Positions 40,965-50,267 are shown, counted from the stretch's first letter. The stretch is DNA of 50,858 nucleotides from Actinomycetes bacterium (GCA_029782145.1 JAKOVH010000019.1:1-50858), one strand, 5' to 3'. The notes: generated by a model not told the origin, from the letters alone. Program-made: numbers and translations.

Positions 40965-41693
40965 CTAGCGGCCGTGGAAGCGCGGAGGTCGCTTCTCGGC
41001 GAAGGCGGCCAGGCCCTCGGCCAGGTCGTCGCTCCCCCACGCCGCGGCGAAGGCCTCGGCGTAGGCGGGGCTGGCGTCGTCGCCGGCGTCGGCCTCGTTG
41101 AGCCCGACCTTCATCGCCCTCAGGGTGAGCGGGGCCAGCTCGGCGAGGCGGTCGGCCCACACCAGCCCGGCGCTGGTGTCGCCGAGGCGGTGGACGAGCC
41201 CGAGCTGGTGGGCGCGCTCGCCGCTCATGACGTCGGTGCTGAGCAGCAGGTGGCGGGCCGTGGACTGCCCGGCGAGGGCGGCGACCCGCCGCACGGTCCA
41301 CTGGTCGACCGTGAGGCCCAGCTTGGCCGCGGGCACCCCGAAGCCGGCGCCGGGTGTGGCCGTGCGCAGGTCGCAGGCGACGGCCAGCTGGGTGCCGGCC
41401 CCCAGGGCGAAGCCCTCGACGACGGCGATGGTCGGGAAGGGCGCGTCGCGCAGGCCGCGCAGCACCCGGCTCAGGGCGGCCAGGAAGCCCTCGTCCTCCA
41501 CGGTCGCCAGGTCGGCGCCCGAGCAGAAGTGGCCGTGGGCGCCGGTGAGGGCCAGCACCCGGGTGTCGCCCTGGCGCGCCTCGTCGAGCGCGCCCTCGAG
41601 CCCGGCGAGCGCCTCGCGGTCGAGGGCGTTGCGGCGTTCGGGCCGGTCGATGGTCACGACGAGGACGTGGTCGCGGCGAGCTGTCCGGATCAT
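40965..41693 (-). CDS. Enoyl-CoA hydratase/isomerase family protein
   Basis: 242 residues. The crotonase signature includes RPERRNALDREALAGLEGAL (about 18-37), LTGAHGHFCSGADLATV (oxyanion-hole segment, about 48-64), VEGFALGAGTQLAVACDLRT (about 93-112) and GVPAAKLGLTVDQ. In classical hydratases two Glu residues act. Here one expected Glu position in the AAKLGL loop is Gly/Leu-like, so the reaction may be isomerase, hydrolase or another crotonase activity. Probably part of acyl-CoA degradation. Confidence 0.9.
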   Translation of the reverse strand: MIRTARRDHVLVVTIDRPERRNALDREALAGLEGALDEARQGDTRVLALTGAHGHFCSGADLATVEDEGFLAALSRVLRGLRDAPFPTIAVVEGFALGAGTQLAVACDLRTATPGAGFGVPAAKLGLTVDQWTVRRVAALAGQSTARHLLLSTDVMSGERAHQLGLVHRLGDTSAGLVWADRLAELAPLTLRAMKVGLNEADAGDDASPAYAEAFAAAWGSDDLAEGLAAFAEKRPPRFHGR

Positions 41694-41765
41694 CGGCGCC
41701 GACCGTAGTGCCGGGTCGGGTCGGGTCCACCACCTCGGGGCGCGCTGGTTCTACCGTCGACCTCC

Positions 41766-42143
41766 ATGGTGCTCGTGCTCGCTGCCGTGGCGCTGGCCGC
41801 GATCCTGGTGGTCGCCATCGTCACCCTGTCCCGCCGGGCGCTGCCCGAGGGCGACACGGTGGAGGAGAAGCTCCCGGTGGGGGCCGAGGCCGCCCTCTGG
41901 TCGATCGTCGAGGCGGTGCCCGACCCCCGCAACCACCTGGCCCTCACCCGCGACCTCACCGGTGAGGTGCGCATCACCGGCACCCCGCTCGATCCCGCCC
42001 ACCGGGCGACGAGCAGCCCTGGCGCCCCCACCTCGCCTCGCCCGGCCCCGCCCCAGCCGGCGCCGTCGACGGCCGGCCAGGCCCCCACCGTGCGCATCCG
42101 CTCGGGGGCGCTCGAGGTCCACGGCTACGACCGGGCCTCCTGA
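41766..42143 (+). CDS. Hypothetical single-TM protein
   Basis: 125 residues. One N-terminal TM (about 2-21, VLVLAAVALAAILVVAIVTL), a short soluble part with EKLPVGAEAALWSIVEAVPD (about 34-53) and LTRDLTGEVRITGTPLDP, a Pro-rich linker and a final strand RIRSGALEVHGYD. No family recognised. It is preceded by a TACCGT box nine bases before the ATG. Lies between convergent or divergent metabolic genes without operon partners. Confidence 0.55.
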   Translation: MVLVLAAVALAAILVVAIVTLSRRALPEGDTVEEKLPVGAEAALWSIVEAVPDPRNHLALTRDLTGEVRITGTPLDPAHRATSSPGAPTSPRPAPPQPAPSTAGQAPTVRIRSGALEVHGYDRAS

Positions 42144-42176
42144 CCCGGCGGCCCACCGCCGGTGAGGGTCGTGCGC

Positions 42177-43370
42177 TCAGCCCTCGGGTGAGCGCAGGGC
42201 CACGACAGCGGCCAGGGCCGCCCACGACTGCGGTGCCGCGCCGAGGCCGACGCCGTCGTCGGGGTCCCAGTACTCCGCCCACCCCGACGCCAGCGCGCCC
42301 CGCTGGAGCATCGCCCCCAGCGCCGCGGCGTCGCCGTCTCGACCGCGGCGGACCGCCGCCACCCAGAAGAGGTAGGTGAGCTGGGGCCACGCCGGGCCTC
42401 GCCAGTAGGTGCGGGGCGCGAAGGTGGGCTCCTCGCGGTGCACGCCCGCCGGCCCGCACGCCCCGTCGAAGGCCGCCGGGTCGAGCAGGTCGGCGAAGGT
42501 GGCCTCGACCGCGTCGGCACGCCGGCTGACCAGCACCGGCAGGAGGGCGTCGAGGGTGCGGGTTCGGCCCGAGGTGCCCTCGCTGTCGCCGGCGTCGACC
42601 CACGTCCGCAGCTCGCCGTCCCACCGGGCGTCGAGGGCACCGACCAGCTCGTCGGCCGCCGCCGTCAGCGTGGCGTCGCCGGTGACCTCGGCCAGCTCCC
42701 GGGCGTTGAAGGCCACGAGCGCGTTGAACCCGCAGCTCGCCACGCGGAACGCGGGGTTGGCGAGGGGTGAGCCGTCGGCGGCGTGCTCGATCGCCGCCAC
42801 CAGCTCACCCTTCACGTCGTACCAGCGGCGCCGGTCCCACCCGCCCGGGCACCAGTGGTCCCAGCGCGGGCAGTCGTCGCCGCCGCTCTCCCACGGGTGG
42901 CACAGGCTGACCAGCTCGTCGATGCGAGCCCGGTGGCGCACCAGGAAGTCGAAGGCACGCGTGGCCGGAGCGACCAGGTCGTCGACGACGACGCCGCGAC
43001 GGTGCAGCTCGGCGACGGCGTGGCCGAACATCGGCGGCTGGGTGATGGCCGAGTGGCCCTCCCGTCGCCAGAACTCGGCGTGGTGGGCCGGGTCGTGCTC
43101 GTAGTCGACGTGGGGCACGAACCCGAGCGGGCTCTGGGTGCGGAACAGGTGGGCCAGCTCCCGGCGAGCGCGGCCCCCCTCGCCCAGCGCCGCCCAGGTC
43201 ACGGCGTGGAAGCACGAGTCCCACAGCCACTGGAACGGGTACACCGACGTGTTGGGCACCGTGTAGCCCTCGGGTCGCCAGTTGGCGTCGAGCACGGCCC
43301 GCGCGCCGGCCAGGACCGTCGCCGGGTCGACCGGTAGGTTGGGCCCGCCCTCGCCCGGAGGTCCGCTCAC
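42177..43370 (-). CDS. GH63-like (mannosylglycerate hydrolase-type) glycoside hydrolase
   Basis: 397 residues with an (alpha/alpha)6-barrel pattern. [20 protein letters not shown] (about 40-59) holds a likely substrate-binding Trp/Asp pair. [32 protein letters not shown] and [20 protein letters not shown], the last with the RGPxW motif, are typical of GH63/GH37-like trehalase-fold enzymes, including actinobacterial mannosylglycerate hydrolases. Substrate assignment is inference. It is divergent from a GT4 glycosyltransferase gene, with only 21 bp between starts, suggesting linked sugar metabolism. Confidence 0.75.
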   Translation of the reverse strand: MSGPPGEGGPNLPVDPATVLAGARAVLDANWRPEGYTVPNTSVYPFQWLWDSCFHAVTWAALGEGGRARRELAHLFRTQSPLGFVPHVDYEHDPAHHAEFWRREGHSAITQPPMFGHAVAELHRRGVVVDDLVAPATRAFDFLVRHRARIDELVSLCHPWESGGDDCPRWDHWCPGGWDRRRWYDVKGELVAAIEHAADGSPLANPAFRVASCGFNALVAFNARELAEVTGDATLTAAADELVGALDARWDGELRTWVDAGDSEGTSGRTRTLDALLPVLVSRRADAVEATFADLLDPAAFDGACGPAGVHREEPTFAPRTYWRGPAWPQLTYLFWVAAVRRGRDGDAAALGAMLQRGALASGWAEYWDPDDGVGLGAAPQSWAALAAVVALRSPEG

Positions 43371-43391
43371 CCCCGTCTCCCGCCGGAGCCC

Positions 43392-44480
43392 ATGCCCATC
43401 TGCGCCGTCGTCTCGTTCCGCCTCGGAGGCACCGACGGCGTGTCGGTGGTGGCCGCGGCGTGGGCCGACGCCCTGCGGGACATGGGCTTCGCGGTGGTCA
43501 CCGTCGCCGGCGAGGGCCCCGTCGACCGGCTGGTGCCGGACCTGGCCATCGGCCGCTGGCCCGACGGCCGCGCCGGCGTGGACGGACCGGCGGCCGCGAC
43601 CGCGGCGGAGGTGGCGACGCTGGCCGAGCAGCTCAGCGGGGTCCTGGCCGACGCCGAGCTGGTGGTGGTGGAGAACCTGGGCACGATCCCGATGAACCTA
43701 CCGGCGGCGCGGGCCCTCGCCCGGGCCAGGGCGGGGCGGCCCACGCTGTGGCACCACCACGACCCGGCCTGGCAACGGCCCCGCTACGCCGGTGTCGAGG
43801 AGCTGCCCTACGACGACCCGGCCTGGCGCCACGTCACCATCAACGACCTGACCCGCCGGCAGCTGGCCGAGCGGGGCATCGCCGCGGTCACGATCCGCAA
43901 CGGCTTCGACGTGCACGCCGCGCCCGGCGACCGCGAGGGCGAGCGGGCGAGGATCGGCCTGGCGGCTGCCGAGCTCGTCGTGGTGCACCCGGTGCGGGCG
44001 ATCGCCCGCAAGGACGTCCCCGCCGCCGTGCACCTGGCCGAGGCCCTCGACGCCACCTACTGGCTCACCGGGCCCGCCGAGGAGGGGTACGGCCCGACGC
44101 TCGCCGCGGTCCTCGGCGCCGCTCGCGAGAGGGGCGTGCGCGTGGTGCACCGCCCGTCCGGCACGCTCGCCGACATGTACGCGGCGGCCGACGTGGTGGC
44201 GTTCCCGTCGCGATGGGAGGGCTTCGGGAACCCGCCGGTCGAGGCGGCGATCCACCGCCGGCCGGCCGCCGTGGGCCGCTACCCGGTGGCCGAGGAGCTC
44301 CGGGCGCTGGGGTTCCGCTGGTTCGACCCCGCCGACCCCGAGCCGTTGCGGACGTGGCTGGCTGCGCCCGACGAGGGCCTGCTCGACCACAACGCCGAGG
44401 TCGTCCGCCGCCACTTGTCGCTCGAGGTGGCGGCGAGCGCGTTGCGGGCCCTGCTCGATGAGGCAGGCTGGACGCCATGA
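43392..44480 (+). CDS. GT4-type glycosyltransferase
   Basis: 362 residues. N-terminal Rossmann start [23 protein letters not shown] with Gly-rich loop (about 11-17). C-terminal domain from ~195: [20 protein letters not shown] (donor-binding Arg/Lys, about 199-218). Then [29 protein letters not shown] (about 253-280 in pieces), with the E-G-F-G-x-P-x-x-E-A motif of GT4/GT-B retaining enzymes. Acceptor unknown. The stop overlaps the next start (ATGA). Likely envelope or compatible-solute glycosylation given the divergent GH63-like gene. Confidence 0.87.
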   Translation: MPICAVVSFRLGGTDGVSVVAAAWADALRDMGFAVVTVAGEGPVDRLVPDLAIGRWPDGRAGVDGPAAATAAEVATLAEQLSGVLADAELVVVENLGTIPMNLPAARALARARAGRPTLWHHHDPAWQRPRYAGVEELPYDDPAWRHVTINDLTRRQLAERGIAAVTIRNGFDVHAAPGDREGERARIGLAAAELVVVHPVRAIARKDVPAAVHLAEALDATYWLTGPAEEGYGPTLAAVLGAARERGVRVVHRPSGTLADMYAAADVVAFPSRWEGFGNPPVEAAIHRRPAAVGRYPVAEELRALGFRWFDPADPEPLRTWLAAPDEGLLDHNAEVVRRHLSLEVAASALRALLDEAGWTP

Positions 44481-44752
44481 CCGAACCGCAGCGACCGACG
44501 CCGACCGACCCGGTGCGGGCGCGCCGGGCCCAGGTCGCCCGCGCTGCGGCGCTGGCCCAGCGGGCGGGCTACGCCCTGTTCGGCGTGGCGGTCGTGGCGT
44601 TCTTCGTGGGCTTCTTCGCCGGGTTCACCGGCACCATCGTCACCGTCATCGTCGTCGCCATGGCCGTCGGCTCGGTGCTGCTGGCCCCGGCCATCGTGGC
44701 GTCCTACGCGGTGAAGGCCGCCGAGCGCGACGACCTCGAGCACGGCCGCTGA
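44477..44752 (+). CDS. Small two-TM membrane protein, coupled to glycosyltransferase
   Basis: 91 residues. Basic N-terminal ~1-27 ([20 protein letters not shown]), then TM1 about 31-52 ([18 protein letters not shown]) and TM2 about 54-75 ([20 protein letters not shown]), with a charged tail DDLEHGR. No family name known to me, though similar proteins occur after GT genes in actinobacteria. Translation is coupled to the GT4 gene by a 4-bp overlap, suggesting membrane recruitment of that enzyme. Confidence 0.7.
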   Translation: MTEPQRPTPTDPVRARRAQVARAAALAQRAGYALFGVAVVAFFVGFFAGFTGTIVTVIVVAMAVGSVLLAPAIVASYAVKAAERDDLEHGR

Positions 44753-44855
44753 CCGCCCCCCACCTCGAACCTGTGCCCGATCGTGATCCTGGAAGGACCG
44801 ATCCGGGTACCAGAACGGCGGCGGGGGCGAAGCGGGGACGAGGACGGCGGGCGGG

Positions 44856-45443
44856 TCAGGCCGGGTGGAGGCCCCGCAGGCCGGACCAGGCCAGGCCGGC
44901 GATCTGGGCCGCCAGCTCGTCGGCGTCGAGGTCGATCTCCTTGGCCAGCCACCGCCGGCAGGTCACCTCGCCCATCCCGACGATGCCGTAGGCGAGCAGC
45001 CGCTGGCGCTCCTCGGTGAGCCCGTCGACGACGATGAGCTCGGAGATGCCGTCGACGAACTGGCGCTGGGCCTTGGCCGCCTCCTCGGCGAACTCGGGGT
45101 CGCGGCGCACCTCGCCGCTGAAGAGGATGGCGAAGCCGTCGCGGTGCTCGTCGACCCAGCGGAACCAGGCGGCGAAGCCTCGCTCGACCTGCTGGCGCGG
45201 GCCCTCGGCCGACGACGTGGCCGCCCGCACGGTGCGGCGCATCCCGGCGGCGACCTCGCCGAGGACCTCGAGGAACAGCTCCCGCTTGGAGCCGAAGTGC
45301 TGGTAGAGCACCGGCTTGGTGACACCCGCCGCCTCGGCGATGTCGTTCATGGAGGCGTCGTGGTAGCCCAGACGGGCGAAGGTCGACAGCGCGGTGTCGA
45401 GCAGCTGCTGGCGCCGGGCCGCCGCGGGCAGCCGCATGCTCAT
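44856..45443 (-). CDS. TetR-family transcriptional regulator
   Basis: 195 residues from ATG 45443. N-terminal helix-turn-helix: RRQQLLDTALSTFARLGYHD, ASMNDIAEAAGVTKPVLYQHF and GSKRELFLEVL (about 11-60). The C-terminal ligand-binding domain is all-helical (~65-190). A near-perfect 16-bp palindrome lies 50 bp upstream and is the likely operator. The ligand is unknown. Divergent from the hypothetical gene at 45571, which may be its target. Confidence 0.9.
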   Translation of the reverse strand: MSMRLPAAARRQQLLDTALSTFARLGYHDASMNDIAEAAGVTKPVLYQHFGSKRELFLEVLGEVAAGMRRTVRAATSSAEGPRQQVERGFAAWFRWVDEHRDGFAILFSGEVRRDPEFAEEAAKAQRQFVDGISELIVVDGLTEERQRLLAYGIVGMGEVTCRRWLAKEIDLDADELAAQIAGLAWSGLRGLHPA

Positions 45444-45492
45444 CGGTCGGTCCTCATGGCCTCCCGAGCGTAACGACCGCGCGACCCCTCTG

Positions 45493-45508
45493 GTTACCGG
45501 CCGGCAAC
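45493..45508. promoter_or_regulatory. TetR-type operator palindrome
   Basis: GTTACCGGCCGGCAAC: an 8+8-bp inverted repeat with a single mismatched pair, located between the tetR start (45443) and the divergent gene start (45571). Size and position fit a TetR dimer site controlling both directions. Confidence 0.5.
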
Positions 45509-45570
45509 TTGGGCCGGGCGCAGGACCGAATCGGCGCGCGCGGTTTACCACGGAGCGTGGTCGTGGCACC

Positions 45571-46173
45571 ATGGTGACCGTGTGGACGCCACTGCGAGAC
45601 TGCGTGGGTGAGCTCCTCGACGGCGTCCGCCGGGTGATCGACGAGGGGCCGCCGCTGCGGCGCGGCCCCGCCGACCGCTCACCGGCGCGCCGGCCCGACC
45701 CCGTCTCGGACGGCGAGCCGGAGGCTGAGCCGGGCGCCGACGCGGCCGCCTCGCCTGCCGCGGAGGTCGCGCCCGCCGTGGCCATTCCGGCCCCGGCGAC
45801 AGCTGCCGACGGGGTGCCGCCGGGGCCGTGGCGCTGGCGGTGGGTGTGGGCCACCCCCGGGCGCCCGGCGGGCATGGCCCTCGTGGCGGGCGACGGCCGG
45901 CTCGTGCTGTGGAGCCCCGGAGGGTTCGCCGACCCGGCGGCCCCGCCCGACGGGCGCCCGACGCCCGAGGTCGCCGCGGCGTTGGCGTCGCTGCCCGAGC
46001 TGTCCGACGCGGCGGCCGCCGGCACGCAGGCGAAGGGCGAGCTCGAGCGGGCGCGGGCCACCGCCCAGGAGGCCCAGCGGCTCCTGCACCGGGCGCTCGG
46101 GGCCGTCGACGACGAGATCGGCCGCCACGAGGCCCCGGCCTCTTCGGCCGACCTGCCCCGCCGCGCCGGCTGA
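45571..46173 (+). CDS. Hypothetical protein with Trp-rich core and C-terminal coiled coil
   Basis: 200 residues from ATG 45571. Start MVTVWTPLRDCVGELLDGVR; residues ~35-85 are Ala/Pro/Glu low complexity. A short folded-looking segment PGPWRWRWVWATPGRPAG (about 84-101) is followed by LVAGDGRLVLWSPGGFAD. A helical C-terminus ~150-190 (ELERARATAQEAQRLLHRAL) may be a coiled coil. No family recognised. An upstream in-frame ATG at 45394 would overlap tetR and the operator, so the later ATG is preferred. Confidence 0.5.
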   Translation: MVTVWTPLRDCVGELLDGVRRVIDEGPPLRRGPADRSPARRPDPVSDGEPEAEPGADAAASPAAEVAPAVAIPAPATAADGVPPGPWRWRWVWATPGRPAGMALVAGDGRLVLWSPGGFADPAAPPDGRPTPEVAAALASLPELSDAAAAGTQAKGELERARATAQEAQRLLHRALGAVDDEIGRHEAPASSADLPRRAG

Positions 46174-46179
46174 CCGCCG

Positions 46180-48489
46180 TCAGGCCGGCGCCGACTCCGG
46201 GGCCTGGGCCGACTCGGTCGAGGTCGGGGCCTGGCGCAGCAGCCCGACCAGTGAGCCGAGCAGCGGTTCGACCGCGTCGAAGTGGCCACCGTCGCCGTAG
46301 AAGTCGCCGGTGACGTCGAGGGCCACGACCACGTCGTAGCGGGGCAGGTGGGCCACGAGGGTGTGGCCGCCGGCGTAGCCGAGGGCGAAGGCCTGCAGGG
46401 CACCGCCGTCGTCGGAGCAGGGGCAGAACTGCATGGTGCCGGCGCCGAGACCGGCCTCGGGATCCATCGCCGACATCTGCTGCCAGGCGTCGTCGCTGAT
46501 GCCGACGTGGCGGACGAGCAGCCCCTCCCCGGCCCGCGCCAGGTCCTCGATGTCGGCGACGATGCCGGCGGTGGAGAACCGCGGCTCACCCGGTTCGGGA
46601 GCGAGGTGGACGGTGTGGCCCAGGCCCATCGGTCCGAGCAGCGCCTCGCCCAGCAGGTCGTCGAACGAGCGACCGGTCAGCTGCTCGAGCAGGTAGCCGA
46701 GGATCAGGTAGTTGGTGCTCGAGTAGCGGGCCGACGCGCCGGGCTCGTCGGTCGACTCGGCCACCGACACGGCGACCGCGTCGGCCGGGCCCTGCACGAC
46801 GCTGGGGTCGACCCGGTAGCGCTCGGTGTCGCGGTAGTTCACCAGCCCCGAGCGGTGGGCGAGCAGCTGGCGGACGCTGACCCTCCCGGCGAGGGGCAGG
46901 TCGGGCAGGGCGGTGATCGGCGGGATGGGGTCGTCGAGCCCGATGAGGCCCTGGTCGACCGCCCGGTAGACGAGGTTGGCGGTGAACAGCTTGGTGACCG
47001 ACATGGCGTCGACGGGCGTGTCGACGGTGCGAGGGTCGCCCCCGTCGGTGACGCCCGTGGCGCCCACCCACGAGCCGCCGCCCGGCACGGAGACCGCCAC
47101 CGACGCCCCTTCGACGCCGCTCTGCTCGGCCCAGCGGGCCAGCACCGCCTCGAGGGCGTCGGGGTCGACGGTGGCCGGGTAGGTGCGCCACTGCGGCTCG
47201 GGGTTCGCCAGCTGCACGATCGTCGGCGGCGGCGGGGCCTGGGAGGGGACTCGGGGGCGGAACGCCGCGGCGTCGCCGCGCCCGACCGCCCAGGGCACCC
47301 CGGCGGCCAGCAGGACCACGGCGGCCACCAGCGCCACGAGCGCCGGCCGGGGGCGCCACGGGACCCGACCCCGGCGTCGCCGGGAGCCGCCGGCGGAGGA
47401 GATCGACGGCAGCAGGTGAGCGGGTCGGCGGGCGGCGAGGTCCTCGACCCAGCCGGTGAGCACGACCAGCACGCCGGTGCCGGCCACCACGAGCAGGGCG
47501 TAGCCGGGAGCGCCCACGCCCTCGGCGGGGAGACCGGCCCGCTCCAACCACCACAGCGCGCCCACGATGGCCGTCGTGTGCCACAGGTAGATGGTGAGCG
47601 ACCGCTGGCCCAGGACCTCCACCACCGGGCGCACGCCCGGCCGTTCGGCGAGTCGCGCGATCGGCGCGGCGAGGGCGAGCACGGCGAACAGCAACGTCGA
47701 GCCGACGGCCAGGTGCACGACGTGGGAGTCGTTCACCACCCCGCCGGGGGGCGGCACCAGCACCCACACGCAGACCGCCCCCGCCGCCGCAACGAGAGCG
47801 GCGAGCCCCCACACGCGCGGCCGGGTCGGCGACGCGCCGCGCACCCACAGGCCGAAGGCGAAGAACAGCCCGTAGAGGACCACGTCACCGAGCTGCCACA
47901 GAGCCCGCGGCGCGACCGACGGCTGCCACCCCAGCCCTCGGTCGACCCACTCGAGGCCGACGACCAGCGCCACCGCCGTGGCGAACACGGCGGCGGGAGC
48001 TCTGCGCACCGACCAGGCCAGCGCCGGCGCCAGCAGCAGGATCCACAGCAGCGTCCGCAGGTACCACAACGGCGACGCCAGCCAACCCCCCTCCCACGCC
48101 GACCCGGCCGGGTCGTTCAGCGGCACCAGCCACCACACCAGCCGGGTGACCTCGAGCGAGGTGCCCGAGGCGGCGGCGCCGACCGCCATCGCCACCCACG
48201 CCACCGCCGCGAACAGCCACAGCGGCGGGCCGAGACGGCGCAGGCGGTCGCCCACGGGGCGCCACCCGCCTCGCCGGCACGCGGAGGCGGCGAAGAGGCT
48301 GCCGGACACGAAGAACATCACCGGCATGGCGGCGACCAGCGTGACCGCGGCTGCTCCGGTGGCGTGCCAGACCACCACCCGCACCAGCGCGGCGGCGCGC
48401 AGCAGGTCGAGCCCTCGGTCGCGCCTCACGGCCGGGTGACCCGGTTCGGGCGCGGCGGGGTCGATGAGGTGGCGACGCAGGTCGGGCAC
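46180..48489 (-). CDS. Fusion of acyltransferase-3 membrane domain and class C beta-lactamase-like domain
   Basis: 769 residues. Residues ~20-375 are an OafA-like acyltransferase_3 domain: about ten TM helices, RDRGLDLLRAAALVRVVVWH (about 23-42) and the typical His/Arg start. Residues ~385-405 are another TM. Residues ~430-760 are an extracytoplasmic serine hydrolase (class C beta-lactamase/DD-peptidase-like): SVTK near 498 (SxxK), YSSTNY near 588 and a late GGHT (about 711). It could transfer acyl groups to a wall glycan and trim or modify them with the hydrolase half. The stop is 7 bp from the preceding gene's end. Confidence 0.88.
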   Translation of the reverse strand: MPDLRRHLIDPAAPEPGHPAVRRDRGLDLLRAAALVRVVVWHATGAAAVTLVAAMPVMFFVSGSLFAASACRRGGWRPVGDRLRRLGPPLWLFAAVAWVAMAVGAAASGTSLEVTRLVWWLVPLNDPAGSAWEGGWLASPLWYLRTLLWILLLAPALAWSVRRAPAAVFATAVALVVGLEWVDRGLGWQPSVAPRALWQLGDVVLYGLFFAFGLWVRGASPTRPRVWGLAALVAAAGAVCVWVLVPPPGGVVNDSHVVHLAVGSTLLFAVLALAAPIARLAERPGVRPVVEVLGQRSLTIYLWHTTAIVGALWWLERAGLPAEGVGAPGYALLVVAGTGVLVVLTGWVEDLAARRPAHLLPSISSAGGSRRRRGRVPWRPRPALVALVAAVVLLAAGVPWAVGRGDAAAFRPRVPSQAPPPPTIVQLANPEPQWRTYPATVDPDALEAVLARWAEQSGVEGASVAVSVPGGGSWVGATGVTDGGDPRTVDTPVDAMSVTKLFTANLVYRAVDQGLIGLDDPIPPITALPDLPLAGRVSVRQLLAHRSGLVNYRDTERYRVDPSVVQGPADAVAVSVAESTDEPGASARYSSTNYLILGYLLEQLTGRSFDDLLGEALLGPMGLGHTVHLAPEPGEPRFSTAGIVADIEDLARAGEGLLVRHVGISDDAWQQMSAMDPEAGLGAGTMQFCPCSDDGGALQAFALGYAGGHTLVAHLPRYDVVVALDVTGDFYGDGGHFDAVEPLLGSLVGLLRQAPTSTESAQAPESAPA

Positions 48490-48657
48490 GGCGCGGGCGC
48501 TCCGACGCCCGTCCGCCGACGACGCGGTTCGGGGGGTGCGGGACCGCCGGCGGGCACCCGAGCGTACCCGGGCGCGACGCCGGCCGGCCGCACGGCGTCC
48601 ACCGCACGGCCGGCCGGCGTTCAGGCCCCGTTCACCCGCACGAGGCGGGTCAGCGGG

Positions 48658-49857
48658 CTAGAGCCCGGACTTCTCCAGGATGTGCACGCCGCAGGCGCTG
48701 CCCAGGCCGATGACGTGGGCCAGGCCGACCTTCGCGCCCTCGATCTGGCGGTCGCCCGCCTCACCGCGCAGGTGGTGGCAGATCTCCCAGATGTTGGCGA
48801 TGCCGGTGGCGGCGATGGGGTGGCCCTTCGACTCGAGGCCGCCCGACACGTTCACCGGCGTCGACCCGGTGCGCCACGTGGCACCCGACTCGAAGAAGTC
48901 GACGGCGCCGCCCTCGGGGCACAGCATCAGGTTGTCGTAGTGCACGAGCTCGGCGGTGGCGAAGCAGTCGTGCAGCTCGACCAGGTTCAGGTCCTCGGGA
49001 CCCACGCCCGCCTGCTCGTAGGCCGTGGTGGCGGCGTTGCGGGTGAGGGTGTTGACGTTGGGGAGGATCTGGCAGGCCTCCTCGTAAGGGTCGCTGGTGA
49101 GCACCGAGGCCGACACCTTGACCGCCCGCTTCTGCTGCTCGAGCGACAGCGTGCGCAGCTTCTGGCCGGAGACGACCACCGCCGCGGCCGCGCCGTCGCA
49201 GTTGGCCGAGCACATGGGCCGCGTGTTCGGGTAGGCGATCATCACGTCGCCCATGATCTGCTCGAGCGACATGGCCTTGGTGTAGGCCGCCAGCGGGTTG
49301 AGCGTGGAGTGCTCGTGGTTCTTCTGGCTGATGCGGGCGAACAGCTCGAAGCTGGTGCCGCCGTACTTGTGGCCGTACTCCATGCCGATCTGGGCGAACA
49401 CCCCCGGCATGGTCTCGGTGCCGACGCGCCCGTCGAGCGGGGCGATGGCGCCCTGGCGGCCCGACGGCGTGAAGTGGTTGCCGTCGCCGGCGCGGGCGCC
49501 GCCGGCGAGCAGGCCGGCACCGGCCAGCTTCTCGACGCCGACGGCGAGGCCCATGTCGCACTCGCCGGCCTTGATGGCCATGATCGCCGTGCGCAGGGCG
49601 GTGGCGCCGGTGGCGCAGGCGTTGGCCACGTTGTAGACGGGGATGCCGGTCTGGCCGATCTGCTTCTGGATCTGCTGGCCGATGCCCCCACCGCCCATCA
49701 GGTTGCCGGCGGCGAGGATGCCGATGTCCTTCATCGTGACGCCGCCGTCGGCCAGCGCGGCCATGGCGGCTTCGGCGGCGAGGTCGACCACGTCCTTGTC
49801 CGGGTGCTTGCCGAACTTGGTCATCCTGATGCCGAGGATCCAGATGTCGTCTGCCAT
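48658..49857 (-). CDS. SCP-2-type thiolase / acetyl-CoA acetyltransferase family
   Basis: 399 residues. Nucleophilic Cys in VANACATGATALRTAIM (about 83-99). The HDCF motif VELHDCFATAELVHYDN (about 294-310) replaces NEAF of classical thiolases and marks the SCP-2/lipid-transfer thiolase clade. Catalytic His is in GGLESKGHPIAATG (about 340-353), and LGSACGVHILEKSG ends the protein. It cleaves 3-ketoacyl-CoA or a steroid side-chain intermediate. It follows a DUF35 gene by 14 bp; such pairs commonly form complexes. Confidence 0.9.
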   Translation of the reverse strand: MADDIWILGIRMTKFGKHPDKDVVDLAAEAAMAALADGGVTMKDIGILAAGNLMGGGGIGQQIQKQIGQTGIPVYNVANACATGATALRTAIMAIKAGECDMGLAVGVEKLAGAGLLAGGARAGDGNHFTPSGRQGAIAPLDGRVGTETMPGVFAQIGMEYGHKYGGTSFELFARISQKNHEHSTLNPLAAYTKAMSLEQIMGDVMIAYPNTRPMCSANCDGAAAAVVVSGQKLRTLSLEQQKRAVKVSASVLTSDPYEEACQILPNVNTLTRNAATTAYEQAGVGPEDLNLVELHDCFATAELVHYDNLMLCPEGGAVDFFESGATWRTGSTPVNVSGGLESKGHPIAATGIANIWEICHHLRGEAGDRQIEGAKVGLAHVIGLGSACGVHILEKSGL

Positions 49858-49871
49858 GGCTGCGCTCCTTC

Positions 49872-50267
49872 TCAGAGAACCGGTTCGAATCCGAAGTTGA
49901 CGGCCTCGGTGCCCTCGTCGTCGGTGCCGACGACGTAGGTGGCGAGCCGGACCTTCATGCCCAACGTGACGTGGTCGGGGTCGGGCGGCGTGTTGATCAC
50001 GTTGCCGCGCACGCTGGTGCCGCCGAGGTCGACGATGGACGACACGAACGGCACCTGCACGCCCGGGGCGGCGAAGGTGACGATGGAGAACGACCGCAGC
50101 TCGCCGTCGGTGGCGATGTCCACCGTGCGGAACTCGGTGCCGAAGCAGTGGGCGCAGGCGTTGCGGCGGTCGAAGAAGCGGGCGCCGCATCCGCTGCACT
50201 CGTTGGCCACGAGGTGCGGCTGGTCCCCGAGCACCAGGTAGTCGACGTACGGGATCTGCTTGGCCAT
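49872..50267 (-). CDS. DUF35 / OB-fold zinc-ribbon acyl-CoA-associated protein
   Basis: 131 residues. Zinc ribbon with CSGCGARFFDRRNACAHC (Cys at about 24, 27, 38, 41), then an OB-fold (~55-125) including SFSIVTFAAPGVQVPFVSSIVDL and LGMKVRLATYVV. Small DUF35 proteins bind thiolases such as Ltp2 and supply part of the acyl-CoA site. The tight operon with the downstream thiolase (14-bp gap) strongly suggests this partnership. A GAGGAGC-like Shine-Dalgarno precedes ATG 50267. Confidence 0.9.
   Translation of the reverse strand: MAKQIPYVDYLVLGDQPHLVANECSGCGARFFDRRNACAHCFGTEFRTVDIATDGELRSFSIVTFAAPGVQVPFVSSIVDLGGTSVRGNVINTPPDPDHVTLGMKVRLATYVVGTDDEGTEAVNFGFEPVL

Noticed and set aside
46282..49938. 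1218-codon open frame on the plus strand
   Set aside because: Antisense to the acyltransferase fusion and thiolase; His/Arg/Gly-rich shadow with no known motif.
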